Assembly (NCBI GenBank): GCA_029555025.1
Contig: JAKPTZ010000051.1
Location: 1-64,000, forward strand
Source: Deltaproteobacteria bacterium
Lineage (GTDB): Bacteria; Myxococcota_A; UBA9042; DTJE01
Direction of reading: 5' to 3'
Length of the DNA: 64,000 nt
The stretch's first letter is position 1; every line of letters begins with the position of its first letter. The notes under the pieces are model-generated. The model had not been told where the DNA came from. It saw only the letters and a list, made by a program, of their open reading frames with translations, and ran no database searches. This document shows, piece by piece, positions 8,316-17,624 of this stretch. The position numbers and the translations under genes are program-made.

Positions 8316-11300
8316 TCAATCAGAAATTGAAGGCGGTGCCAGGCGCAGGGCGACCCCGTTCATGGTCTGCTTGATACCGTTGCCGCCGGCGCGCATCAAC
8401 TCATTGTCACCGACGATTACGACGACACGGCCGTCCGGGGTCGCCGTCGCTCCCCAGATTTCCTGGTCATATCCGCCTTCCGGACGGATCAGGGCTGGCT
8501 CCGACCACGAAACGCCATCCGCTGAAACGGTCCATGCAGCCCGTTCCAGATCCGCCCCCGCGTTCATCGTTCCCATGAACGCAACCCTGCCATCGTCCAG
8601 CCGCACGGGAACCATTGGCGGCTCCCAGTATGAAGGCAGGATCGCCTGCGCTTCGTCGCGGAACAAATCCGATGAATAGTGCGCCGTGTATTGAATGCCG
8701 GGCCCCTTGGCGTCGATCCGCAGCATTACAAGGACGGGCGATTGCTCCGAACCGGCCAGAACCGCGGTCGAAACGTCCAGTTCCATTTCCTGGCGAACCC
8801 CCGTCACATTTGAATCGACCAGGTTTCCGGAAGCGTCGAAGCGACGGATGTCCAGTTCCCCGGAACGCCAGGCATCATCAAGGCTGGAGATAACCATGAA
8901 ACCATCCTTCATCGGCAGGATGTTCAGACAGGACTTAATCGTGGAATACAGGTTCGCCGGAACCGGAATCCTCGGGGCCAGTTCAACGGGCTGCGGCTCG
9001 GCAACCGTCATGTCCGCCAGATACCAGATGCCAACCTCTGTTGGACGGCCGCCATCGGCGCCCTGAACCGGCTGATGCGTCACGAACGCCAGCCCATCAC
9101 CGACCTGGACAGCCTTAAAAACGTACCCGGCAAGCTGCCTGCGGTTCGTCCAGTTGCTTCCGCCGTCGGATGATTCCACCAGCAGATCGGTGCCTGTATT
9201 GGCTTCGCGCATCAATCCAAAAACGGTGCCTGGCCTGGAAGCAACCTGGAAAAACTGGCGCGGCGCCTCAAAGACGACCTGGGGCTGGGCCGTCATCGCT
9301 TTCGTCCATACGGCGCCCCCCTGCCCCTTCGGTGGTTCGGCCATGTAAAGCGCGCTCAAGCTGTCCAGCGAATGTTTATCCAGTTCGTCGTACCTGGCGC
9401 CGGCATCCATCATGATCGTGCCGTCAGCCAGCGCGACCGGCTGCATCGACAGGGGCTCGGCCGTCGTGACATCCCCCAGCCGGGCGCCTTCAATGTCTGC
9501 GGCAGCATCCCGCGCGACCTTCGGTGGCGTAATCGTAACCAGATCCAGCCGATAGCCTGAATGATTCGTCAGGAAGGTCATCCGCGATTCGTCGGCCACC
9601 CATCCATAGACGCGGTTCATTCCGACGAACTCGTCGGTTTCGCCGTCGATTGGCGCCAGCAATTCCGGCCTGTCGTATGACATGCGGCCATTTCTGCTGA
9701 ACTTGACAAGCGGCGACAGATTTCCGTCGCCGACCCAGACGTTGCCATCAATCTGAAGCCCGAACAACTCGACCGGGTCGCCGGGGTCACAGAAACAGAC
9801 CGAAAACGGCCCGTCACCGAAGCCCCACCCGAAATGAGCCAGATCGAAAGCGTCGGATTCGGCATCAAGATTCATCGACCAGATCAGGCTGGCGGCCGCT
9901 CCCGCCGGTGTCGGGCGCGGAACCGTGACCTCAAACGGATATTTGTACGAATCGGACAGACCGTCATCCAGGCTTTCCAAGGGCCATTCGGAACGCTGCC
10001 AGGCCCCGCCTGACGTCTGATAAACGAATGGATACGACCAGGACCGGTTCAGTTCCTTTTCGGTCAGCAGGACCTTCGGAACGTTCCAGCCCGGATCCGG
10101 GGGCAGCAGCAAAAGATTGCTGACGTCAAAGGCGTTTATCTTCGCCGTCGCCTCGCACCCGTTGACTCCCTCGGCAAATCGGAATTCTTCCACTTCCTGA
10201 ACCGTTACCGACTCCGGCGTCATGGTCGCAAGGCGCAACAGACGCACGCAAGGGGTGACAGGATCGGTCGCGTCGTGCTGCCACACCAGATAAGCAAGCC
10301 ATGCCCCGCCACCTGGACGCGGCAGAATCGACATCAGCTCGCGATCCATGTCCAGGTTGTGATCACCTGTCCAATACAATGGGTCGGCATCCGCCGCGTC
10401 CATGTCATGCCGCCTGGGAATCTGCATGAAACTCCAGGTGCCAGGCTGTTCGCCGGGCCTCTGAATCGCGACATGCAACCCCTGCATGACGCTTGACTGT
10501 GCCACGACGTACCTGACATCGTTCGAATCAACGGCATACTGCGGCTGCCAGAGATTTTCCCGGAAACCACCGATCTGCTGCACGCCGAAACCGCTTCCAG
10601 TCCATTCCATATGCAGCAGAGCGTTCCACTGGACTGCCACTGCGGTCGCCTCGAAAACCGCCGATGGCCACCCTCGCGAATCCAGGGCCAGTCGGTGTTT
10701 ATGGGAAAAAATCGGGTTCCTCAGATGAACCGGCACGCCGCGGATGTCGCCCGTGTCGCTGGTGCCGTCGAAATCGACGACTTCCAGCCGATGACGCCCG
10801 TCCGGTGGCGCGGAAATGCTGCCCTGAACAACAGTCACCGGAATTTCGGTTCGAACGCCCTGGCTCTGGAAATCCAGGAAGGTCGTGCCGGGTGCGACAC
10901 CCTTGACCCGTCTTTCGCCATCGACCACCGCGACCGCCGAGTCCCTGACCGAGATCTTCCACGGCTGCCCGGACGGATAACGCAGGCCGTCCTTGTCGGG
11001 CGCCATCATCGGTATGGCCCACACGGGCCGGGTCTCGCCCGGGACGATCGTCAACGAAGGTTGCAGCGGCGCAATCGAATCGGTATCGCCACCCATGACA
11101 TTGACGAATACCGGGCCGTATTCACCGGACAGTTCACGGATACACGGGGATCCGCGAACACCGCTGCACGTCTTGACACGAGCCTGAATCATGCACTGAC
11201 CGCGTTGGCCGGCCACGAACGTAATCAACCTCTGGCCTTCCGAAGGAACATCGATGACCGTGGGCGAATCGCACAACGTTGCGCCGTCGGCGGACCAACC

Positions 11301-11567
11301 GCCACCGCCATCAAGCCTGTGAATCTGGCCCCAAACCTGGAACGAATCAGGTTCAAACGGCTTGCCAGAGGCGTCCGTCATCGTCACCCTTATTTCAACC
11401 GTCTCACCCGGGATCACATCGATCACGCGTGATTCCAGCCCCATCACCGACGGCAACGGGGGCGGATCGGGAACCTGATCATCATCGCCACCGGCAAGCC
11501 AGCCGCATCCCACGAGTCCGAACGCGACCATCGAAAAAGCCAGAAGCCGCATCGCAACGCGCAACAT
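8316..11567 (-). CDS. Very large surface lipoprotein with Asp-box/beta-propeller-like repeats
   Basis: The start at 11567 has AAGGAGC six bases upstream and begins a clean lipoprotein signal (FGLVGCGW); a start at 11606 lacks a ribosome site. The mature protein of about 1060 residues opens with Asp/Pro linkers and two Ig-like segments (VIDVIPGETVEIRVTM; LTIVPGETRPVWAI, the second followed by a GTTFLDFQSQGV bacterial-Ig-like strand). Long beta-rich segments follow, with SSDGGSNW and SADGVSW Asp-box-like loops as in sialidase/BNR propellers. No catalytic arginine triad was recognised, so a sialidase role is not supported. Probably a cell-surface binding or structural protein. Confidence 0.8.
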   Translation of the reverse strand: MLRVAMRLLAFSMVAFGLVGCGWLAGGDDDQVPDPPPLPSVMGLESRVIDVIPGETVEIRVTMTDASGKPFEPDSFQVWGQIHRLDGGGGWSADGATLCDSPTVIDVPSEGQRLITFVAGQRGQCMIQARVKTCSGVRGSPCIRELSGEYGPVFVNVMGGDTDSIAPLQPSLTIVPGETRPVWAIPMMAPDKDGLRYPSGQPWKISVRDSAVAVVDGERRVKGVAPGTTFLDFQSQGVRTEIPVTVVQGSISAPPDGRHRLEVVDFDGTSDTGDIRGVPVHLRNPIFSHKHRLALDSRGWPSAVFEATAVAVQWNALLHMEWTGSGFGVQQIGGFRENLWQPQYAVDSNDVRYVVAQSSVMQGLHVAIQRPGEQPGTWSFMQIPRRHDMDAADADPLYWTGDHNLDMDRELMSILPRPGGGAWLAYLVWQHDATDPVTPCVRLLRLATMTPESVTVQEVEEFRFAEGVNGCEATAKINAFDVSNLLLLPPDPGWNVPKVLLTEKELNRSWSYPFVYQTSGGAWQRSEWPLESLDDGLSDSYKYPFEVTVPRPTPAGAAASLIWSMNLDAESDAFDLAHFGWGFGDGPFSVCFCDPGDPVELFGLQIDGNVWVGDGNLSPLVKFSRNGRMSYDRPELLAPIDGETDEFVGMNRVYGWVADESRMTFLTNHSGYRLDLVTITPPKVARDAAADIEGARLGDVTTAEPLSMQPVALADGTIMMDAGARYDELDKHSLDSLSALYMAEPPKGQGGAVWTKAMTAQPQVVFEAPRQFFQVASRPGTVFGLMREANTGTDLLVESSDGGSNWTNRRQLAGYVFKAVQVGDGLAFVTHQPVQGADGGRPTEVGIWYLADMTVAEPQPVELAPRIPVPANLYSTIKSCLNILPMKDGFMVISSLDDAWRSGELDIRRFDASGNLVDSNVTGVRQEMELDVSTAVLAGSEQSPVLVMLRIDAKGPGIQYTAHYSSDLFRDEAQAILPSYWEPPMVPVRLDDGRVAFMGTMNAGADLERAAWTVSADGVSWSEPALIRPEGGYDQEIWGATATPDGRVVVIVGDNELMRAGGNGIKQTMNGVALRLAPPSISD

Positions 11568-11757
11568 AAAAAAGCTCCTTTGGATGTACTCAACTGTAAT
11601 AGTCAAGCCAGGATCAAAAGCAGATGGCGGAAAATAGACGTTTCAACCACGCCAAGTCAATGCCTGAGGCAAAAATTCACAACGGCAAGTCACGACAGGC
11701 TGCATCACCGGAAGCACGGACAGAGCCGAACTGGGAAGCTGTTGACGGGAGGTGGGG

Positions 11758-12039
11758 CTACTCAAGACAAAGGCAGACTTCACGGCCCTTGGCGGGGTCG
11801 TACTTGCATTCGCCGGCATAGCCATCGTATTCGCCGAACTCGCAGGCATCGACGCAATCAATGCCGCATTTGAAATTCTCGGCGTCGCAAATCAGGATGA
11901 TTCTGTCACCCCTGCAATCGGTCCGAACTTCCGATGTGCAGGTCTCGTTACCGGTACAGGTCGGATACGTCTCAACTTCATCACAGGCAACAATCCCGGA
12001 AACAAGCAGCAGGAACATCGTTGCAAATACAAAACGCAT
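11758..12039 (-). CDS. Small cysteine-rich lipoprotein
   Basis: Only 93 residues, starting with a lipoprotein signal (LLLVSGIVACDE, lipobox IVAC). The mature 74 residues contain 11 cysteines (including the modified one), ending CKYDPAKGREVCLCLE. A GGGG run precedes the ATG. No family recognised; the spacing of cysteines suggests a small disulfide-rich secreted domain. Confidence 0.7.
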   Translation of the reverse strand: MRFVFATMFLLLVSGIVACDEVETYPTCTGNETCTSEVRTDCRGDRIILICDAENFKCGIDCVDACEFGEYDGYAGECKYDPAKGREVCLCLE

Positions 12040-12146
12040 TCAGGTACCCCTTTTATAAGCCAACGCTGTGACTCTAGCTTTGGGTTCGACCTTCGTCCAG
12101 AAAATTCTTCCGGATATTTTCCGGGATAAATGCGAAGAATCGCGGC

Positions 12147-12166
12147 GGGCGAATTTTCATTCGCCC
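12147..12166. repeat. GGGCGAAT intergenic hairpin repeat, copy 1
   Basis: Perfect 8-bp stem GGGCGAAT / ATTCGCCC around a TTTC loop, followed by GTACGG. It lies 3' of clpB. The same 20 bases plus flank recur at 26922-26941. Confidence 0.8.
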
Positions 12167-12192
12167 GTACGGGGAATGTGCTGAATCGCAGC

Positions 12193-12211
12193 GGGCGGAT
12201 GTAATCCGCCC
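12193..12211. repeat. GGGCGGAT intergenic hairpin repeat, copy 2
   Basis: Perfect 8-bp stem GGGCGGAT / ATCCGCCC around GTA, again followed by GTAC. It is a variant of copy 1, 26 bases away and directly after the clpB stop. No T run follows on either strand, so any terminator role is unproven. Confidence 0.75.
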
Positions 12212-12232
12212 GTACAGGGAAGTGAAGGGGGA

Positions 12233-14956
12233 TCAGACTTTGAAGACGATCCTATCATCTGCGGCGTCTGCGTTGACGCGGGTGCCAGGCAGGATGCGGC
12301 CCGACAGGATTTCGTCGGCCAGCGGGTTCAGGACCATGCGTTCGATAGCGCGGCGCAAGGGCCTGGCGCCATAGACGGGATCCCAGCCCTTGTCGGCCAG
12401 CAGCGCCCTGGCGGCCGGGGTCAGTTCCAGCGTGATGCTGCGACCGGCCAGCAGACCCAGGATCCGCCGCATCTGGATATCGACAATCTTTTCCATGTCG
12501 GCCCTTTCCAGGCTGTTGAACAGGATGACGTCGTCCAGTCGGTTCAGGAATTCAGGCCGGAACTGCATCCTCAGCACGGCCATGACCTGGTCGCGCACCC
12601 GATCGGCGTCAACTGCCGGCCGCGATGCACCGGCATCAAGGGAACCCGTTGTGTCAACGCCGCGATTAACACCGCCGCGCCCTTCGCCGCTTTCGCCGCC
12701 TTCGCGGCGCCCTTCCCCGCCCTCGCCGTCCGGACCGTCCAATCCGTCCGAACCGTTTCCAGCGGCCGCAGCCATAATCTCGCTGCCGACGTTTGACGTC
12801 ATTACCAGGACCGTGTTGGAAAAATCGACCGTGCGCCCCATGCCGTCGGTCAGGCGCCCGTCGTCCATCACCTGCAGCAGCACGTTGAACACGTCGTGAT
12901 GCGCCTTCTCGATCTCGTCAAACAGGACGACGGTATAAGGACGTCGCCGAACCGCCTCGGTCAACTGGCCGCCCTCGTCATGTCCGACATAACCCGGGGG
13001 CGCGCCGATCAGACGCGCCACGCTGTGCTTTTCCATGTACTCGGTCATGTCGATGCGGACCATCGCGGTCTCGTCGTCGAACAGGAACTCGGCCAGAGCC
13101 TTCACCAGTTCGGTCTTGCCCACGCCGGTCGGGCCCAGGAACAGGAAACTGCCGATCGGCCGCGCCGCATCGGACAGCCCGGCCCGCGACCGCCGAACCG
13201 CGTTTGCAATCACGGAAATGGCCTGGTCCTGGTGCACGACCCGTCTCGCAAGCCTCTCTTCCATCTGCAGCAGTTTCTTCTGCTCGCCTTCCAGCATCTT
13301 CGACACCGGTATTCCAGTCCAGGCCGACACGACCCGCGCGATATCCTCGTCATCGACCTCCTCGCGCAGCATTTTTCGGTCGGCCTGGATCTCGGCAAGC
13401 CTTCCGGACAGTTCCGCGATCTTCGCCTGCTTTTCCGGGATGCTTCCGTACTTCAGCTTGGATGCGGCCTCCCAGTCTCCACGACGCACCGCCGCCTCTT
13501 CAAGGGCGCCCTCTTCCTCCAATGCCCTCTTCAAGTCGCGGATCTCTCCGACCAGATCCTTTTCCTTCTGCCAGTGGGCCCGCAGCGCCGACAACTGCTC
13601 GCGGATATCAGCCATCTCGGCCTCGATCCGGCCGCACCGCCCGCCATCGGTGGGACACTCCTCGCGCCCGATGGCCTGCCGCTCGATTTCAAGCTGGGCC
13701 AGTCTGCGTTCCAGCACGTCAAGTTCCACCGGCATGCTGTCGATTTCCATGCGCAGACGGCTTGCTGCCTCGTCAACAAGGTCAATCGCCTTGTCGGGCA
13801 GAAAGCGATCCGGGATGTACCGATCCGACAGCGTCGCGGCGGCGATTATCGCGGCCTCCCTGATGCGGACGCCGTGGTGGACCTCGTAACGTTCGCGCAG
13901 GCCGCGCAGGATGGTGATTGTGTCGGCTACGGACGGGGCATCCACCTGCACCGGCTGGAAACGGCGCTCCAGGGCCGCATCCTTCTCGATGTACTTCCGG
14001 TATTCCTTCAACGTCGTGGCACCAATCGCGTGCAGAGTCCCGCGGGCAAGCGCCGGCTTCAGCATGTTCGAAGCGTCCATGGCGCCCTCGGCCGCGCCAG
14101 CGCCAACCAGGGTGTGCAATTCATCGATGAACAGGATGATTTCCCCGTCCGATTCCTCGACTTCCTTCAGGACGGCCTTCAACCTGTCCTCGAACTCGCC
14201 GCGGTATTTCGCGCCCGCAATCAGAAGCCCCATGTCCAGGGCGACCAGTTTCTTGTTCTTCAGGTTCTCCGGGACGTCGCCCTGCACGATCCGGCGCGCC
14301 AGCCCCTCGACAATCGCGGTCTTTCCGACCCCGGCCTCGCCCACCAGCACAGGATTGTTCTTGCGGCGGCGGGACAGCACCTGGATTACACGCCGGATCT
14401 CGGCGTCGCGACCGATGACCGGGTCCAGCTTGCCCTGGCGCGCCCTCTGGATCAGATCGATCGAAAACCGCTGCAGCGACTGGTACCTGTTTTCGGCATC
14501 CTCGTCGGTGACCCGCACATTTCCGCGGACTTCCTTCAGGGCCAGCAGGAAGCTTGAACGCTCGATGCCGGCCTCGCGCAGCAGCCGGACGGCATGCCCG
14601 TCACGTGCCGCCAGCGCCGCCAGGAACAGGTGCTCGCTGCTGATGAAGTCGTCCTTGAATCCGGCCGCTTCCTTTTCTGCCGCCGTGAAAAGGTCCTGCA
14701 AGCCTCGACTCACACCTATCTGCCCGCCGCCGCTGACCCTTGGCAGCCCTTCGACCGCACCCTGCATCCGCGACGCGATCGCGTCCGGAGACTTTTCCAT
14801 CAACTTCAGCACGCTTGCCACCACGCCTTCCTTTTCGGAAAGCAACGCAAGCAGCAGGTGCTCGACATCTATCTCCGGGTTTCCCCGTTCGGTGGCGGAC
14901 CTCGCGGCCGCCTCGATGGCCTCGCGGGCCTTTGTCGTAAATCTGTCCATCCTCAT
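12233..14956 (-). CDS. clpB: ClpB disaggregase (AAA+ chaperone)
   Basis: A cytoplasmic hexamer that threads aggregated proteins with DnaK. It has 907 residues from the ATG at 14956, which has GGAGG seven bases upstream. Order: Clp N-domain repeats, first AAA+ with GEAGVGKT, a coiled-coil middle domain (marker of ClpB rather than ClpA/C), second AAA+ with GPTGVGKT, and the C-terminal D2-small domain. Between the second sensor region (MTSNVGSE) and FRPEFLNR lies an insertion of roughly 50 residues rich in Gly, Asp, Glu and Arg (coded at about 12600-12775), not found in typical ClpB. No CIRCE element seen upstream. Confidence 0.97.
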   Translation of the reverse strand: MRMDRFTTKAREAIEAAARSATERGNPEIDVEHLLLALLSEKEGVVASVLKLMEKSPDAIASRMQGAVEGLPRVSGGGQIGVSRGLQDLFTAAEKEAAGFKDDFISSEHLFLAALAARDGHAVRLLREAGIERSSFLLALKEVRGNVRVTDEDAENRYQSLQRFSIDLIQRARQGKLDPVIGRDAEIRRVIQVLSRRRKNNPVLVGEAGVGKTAIVEGLARRIVQGDVPENLKNKKLVALDMGLLIAGAKYRGEFEDRLKAVLKEVEESDGEIILFIDELHTLVGAGAAEGAMDASNMLKPALARGTLHAIGATTLKEYRKYIEKDAALERRFQPVQVDAPSVADTITILRGLRERYEVHHGVRIREAAIIAAATLSDRYIPDRFLPDKAIDLVDEAASRLRMEIDSMPVELDVLERRLAQLEIERQAIGREECPTDGGRCGRIEAEMADIREQLSALRAHWQKEKDLVGEIRDLKRALEEEGALEEAAVRRGDWEAASKLKYGSIPEKQAKIAELSGRLAEIQADRKMLREEVDDEDIARVVSAWTGIPVSKMLEGEQKKLLQMEERLARRVVHQDQAISVIANAVRRSRAGLSDAARPIGSFLFLGPTGVGKTELVKALAEFLFDDETAMVRIDMTEYMEKHSVARLIGAPPGYVGHDEGGQLTEAVRRRPYTVVLFDEIEKAHHDVFNVLLQVMDDGRLTDGMGRTVDFSNTVLVMTSNVGSEIMAAAAGNGSDGLDGPDGEGGEGRREGGESGEGRGGVNRGVDTTGSLDAGASRPAVDADRVRDQVMAVLRMQFRPEFLNRLDDVILFNSLERADMEKIVDIQMRRILGLLAGRSITLELTPAARALLADKGWDPVYGARPLRRAIERMVLNPLADEILSGRILPGTRVNADAADDRIVFKV

Positions 14957-15071
14957 CTGCAAACCTCCGGCCCGGCGTCATCAGCACAGGCGAATCGCGC
15001 ACGCCGCGACCGGATGAACTATTTGGTTGATCAAGCGGTTGTGCAAGTGCCGTCCCGTGGCGCCCGATTGG

Positions 15072-15080
15072 TGCTAACAT
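15072..15080 (+). promoter_or_regulatory. Candidate extended -10 promoter for the MFS gene
   Basis: TGCTAACAT keeps the TG of an extended -10 and four of six -10 positions. It lies 28 bases before the ATG at 15109; no convincing -35. Confidence 0.35.
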
Positions 15081-15108
15081 CGCCGGGTCGAATACGTACC
15101 GGTCAGGC

Positions 15109-16314
15109 ATGGCTGAAACAGGACAACGAAAGGACACGATCCTCGGGTTCAACCGCAACATCTTCTTCGTCGGCCTTGTCAGCCTGCTGACCGACACCTC
15201 GACCAAGATGGTCTATTCGATAATGCCGATGTTCCTGATGTCGATCGGCGCGTCCAAGACGACACTTTCGGTCATCGAGGGAATCGCGGAAAGTACCGCC
15301 GCCCTGGTCAAGACCGCGGCGGGCTTCTTTTCCGACAGGATTGGCAGAAACAAACCGTTCATGGTTGTCGGATATGCGATAACGGCAATCGTGACGCCAA
15401 TTTACGCCGCCGTCACATCACCAGTTCAGGTGCTCGCCCTTCGGTTTGTCGAGCGCTTCGGCAAGGGCGTCAGAACGGCGCCGCGCGACAGCCTCGTGGC
15501 AGGTTCGGCCACGTCCGGCAACCTGGGACGCAGCTTCGGCCTGCACAAGGCCATGGACAACAGCGGCGCCATAATCGGGCCGCTGATCGCGTTCGGACTG
15601 ATTGCAGCCCTGGGCGAAAACTACCGGATGATTTTCATCCTTTCAGCAATCCCGGCCGTCCTTGGCGTCCTTACCATCATCGGCCTTATCCGCGACGCGA
15701 AAAAACCCGCCGAAAGTCTTTACAGGAAATTCCGCTTCCGGGACTTTCCGAAGAAATTCTACCTGCTGCTGGCAATCATCTTCCTGTTCACCCTTGGCAA
15801 CTCGACCGACGCCCTTCTTATTGTGAAGGCCAACGAGGTCGGCATCAAAATCGCATATATTCCGCTGGTTTATCTGATTTTCAACGCCGTGTCCGTTCTG
15901 CTGGCGATTCCGATCGGTTCCATTTCGGACAAGGTCGGACGCGAACGCATTCTGGTGTTCGGTTATCTGGTCTATGCGGTCGTCTATCTGGGTTTCGGAT
16001 ATACCACCGACGTCCGGGTCATCGTCGGTCTTTTCGCGACCTATGGCCTGTATTCGGCCTGCACCGACGGGATCCAGAAGGCTTTCGTTTCGGAAATGCT
16101 GGACAAAAACAAGCAGGGAACCGGCCTTGGCATCTACAACGCGCTTCTTGGCATCACTCTGCTGCCCGCAAGCATCATCGCCGGGGTTCTGTACGACAAG
16201 GTCAACAACCGGGTGCCGTTTTACTTCGGCGCGGCCACCGCCATTCTCGCGGCAGTCCTGATGATTGTCTTCGCAATCACGAACCGCCGCAGGCCAGCGA
16301 CCACAACCGACTGA
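15109..16314 (+). CDS. Major facilitator superfamily permease
   Basis: 401 residues with about twelve hydrophobic helices. The first cytoplasmic loop has the MFS signature FFSDRIGRNKP, and the second half has a corresponding loop SISDKVGRERI. The segment RFVERFGKGVRTAPRDSL after helix 4 is typical of a family of uncharacterised DHA1-like permeases. Substrate cannot be told from sequence. Divergent from clpB. Confidence 0.9.
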   Translation: MAETGQRKDTILGFNRNIFFVGLVSLLTDTSTKMVYSIMPMFLMSIGASKTTLSVIEGIAESTAALVKTAAGFFSDRIGRNKPFMVVGYAITAIVTPIYAAVTSPVQVLALRFVERFGKGVRTAPRDSLVAGSATSGNLGRSFGLHKAMDNSGAIIGPLIAFGLIAALGENYRMIFILSAIPAVLGVLTIIGLIRDAKKPAESLYRKFRFRDFPKKFYLLLAIIFLFTLGNSTDALLIVKANEVGIKIAYIPLVYLIFNAVSVLLAIPIGSISDKVGRERILVFGYLVYAVVYLGFGYTTDVRVIVGLFATYGLYSACTDGIQKAFVSEMLDKNKQGTGLGIYNALLGITLLPASIIAGVLYDKVNNRVPFYFGAATAILAAVLMIVFAITNRRRPATTTD

Positions 16315-16447
16315 CGTCAGCCGGGAAGCACCGGCCCCAGGATCCCGGCAAGGTCATCCCGGCATCCGGAAATGGTTCTCATCGGCCAGAAAGGTTGAAT
16401 GATATCGAGTAGTACGCGGCCAACTGCGCGAAGGTTGTCCACCTGCT

Positions 16448-17518
16448 TCAGGTCGAAAAATCCGCCAGCAGTTCGCCGAAGGTGAAGCCGGAGTACAGAT
16501 CCGGGTCGAAGGGATAGTCCCATGTGCCTTCGCGCTGCACGATATGGCCCCCGAAACCGCTCTTGAAGCGGCGAACCCCGGACAGCGGATGTCCTTCATA
16601 ACCCTGCGGGGAAACGCCGAACATGTCGTACCAGGTGCACCCGTATGCCTTCGCGTACGTCATCACGGCCCACTGCACCGCGTACGACGCCATGTGGTCG
16701 CGCATCATCGCGTACGACGCACCGTGCAGGTAAATCGCGCACTTCTCGCTGAACGCGATGATCGCGCCCGCAAGCAGTTCGTCGTCCTTGAACGCGCAGA
16801 ACATCTGGACATCGACGTCGTCGATGGCGGGATCCGCGGCCCGGAACAACGCTTCCAGGTGTTCAATCGATGGAACAGGAAAGCCGTCACGCGAGGCCGT
16901 CTGGACATACATCCGGTGAAATGCCGGCAGGAACTCGACCGGCATCCTCTTCACAACCACCCCGCGCCTTTCCGAAAGACGGATGTTGTACCTGGTCTTC
17001 GGCTTCATGCCGGACAGGATGTCGTCAAGGTCCGGTGCAAGGTCAATCACCATCGTCACGGGCGCAAAGACATCACTCGGGGCCGCGCGCAGATTCCACG
17101 TCTGCGTGCCGAAGTTCATCCGCATCTCGCGCACACGCGTTTCCGGGCGGTAATCGGTCAGCCCCGACGTCTCGGCGACGTCCTGGTAAGGTGATCTCCA
17201 TGGCAGGTCAAACCTGACAATCCTGGTCGAATCACCGAGAATGCCGCGCACGTGATTGGCCAGCGATTCAAGGAATACGCCCCTCGCCTCCTCATCCGGA
17301 AGCGCTTCGGGACCTTGGGGCACATAAACCAGATTCCCATGATCCGCCATCTGCCTTTGAAGAAGCAGGACGTCGCCCTCCTTTCCGGCGAAGCTGAAGT
17401 CAAACGCCAGCGTACGCCATCCCAGGCTGGATTTCACCGCGGCCCAGAACGGCGTCTGGAAGACGATGTCCGTGGGTACAAGACGGCTGACGGGCTTCTT
17501 TTCAAGTTCGATTTCCAT
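16448..17518 (-). CDS. FemAB/GNAT-fold aminoacyl- or acyltransferase-like protein
   Basis: 356 residues; AAGGAG precedes the ATG. Family features are an N-terminal QTPFWAAVKSSLGWRTLAF block and a middle MKPKTRYNIRLSERRGVVV. The C-terminal GNAT half contains LLAGAIIAFSEKCAIYLHGAS and a WYDMFGVSP stretch, as in FemX/FemA-like and lipid II:glycine transferases. Such enzymes add amino acids to peptidoglycan stem peptides from aminoacyl-tRNA, but many bacterial relatives are of unknown substrate. It stands alone, convergent with the MFS gene. Confidence 0.85.
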   Translation of the reverse strand: MEIELEKKPVSRLVPTDIVFQTPFWAAVKSSLGWRTLAFDFSFAGKEGDVLLLQRQMADHGNLVYVPQGPEALPDEEARGVFLESLANHVRGILGDSTRIVRFDLPWRSPYQDVAETSGLTDYRPETRVREMRMNFGTQTWNLRAAPSDVFAPVTMVIDLAPDLDDILSGMKPKTRYNIRLSERRGVVVKRMPVEFLPAFHRMYVQTASRDGFPVPSIEHLEALFRAADPAIDDVDVQMFCAFKDDELLAGAIIAFSEKCAIYLHGASYAMMRDHMASYAVQWAVMTYAKAYGCTWYDMFGVSPQGYEGHPLSGVRRFKSGFGGHIVQREGTWDYPFDPDLYSGFTFGELLADFST

Positions 17519-17624
17519 GGCGGACTCCTTCTTTCATCGTCGGCGCCCGTCCGGCTTTCTGATCAGGTTGAAATGGCCTGACCCGGGCGCCGAACCTCGG
17601 CAACCCGGTTCGGCAGGAATGGGA

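Noticed and set aside
8316-11567. Sialidase assignment for the large lipoprotein
   Set aside because: Only Asp-box-like loops are visible; no Arg triad or FRIP motif, so function was left open.
12147-12211. Intrinsic terminators at the hairpin repeats
   Set aside because: Stems are strong but no T run follows on either strand.
12896-14557. 553-codon open frame antisense to clpB
   Set aside because: Shadow of a strongly conserved gene; residue composition is that of reverse-complement codons.
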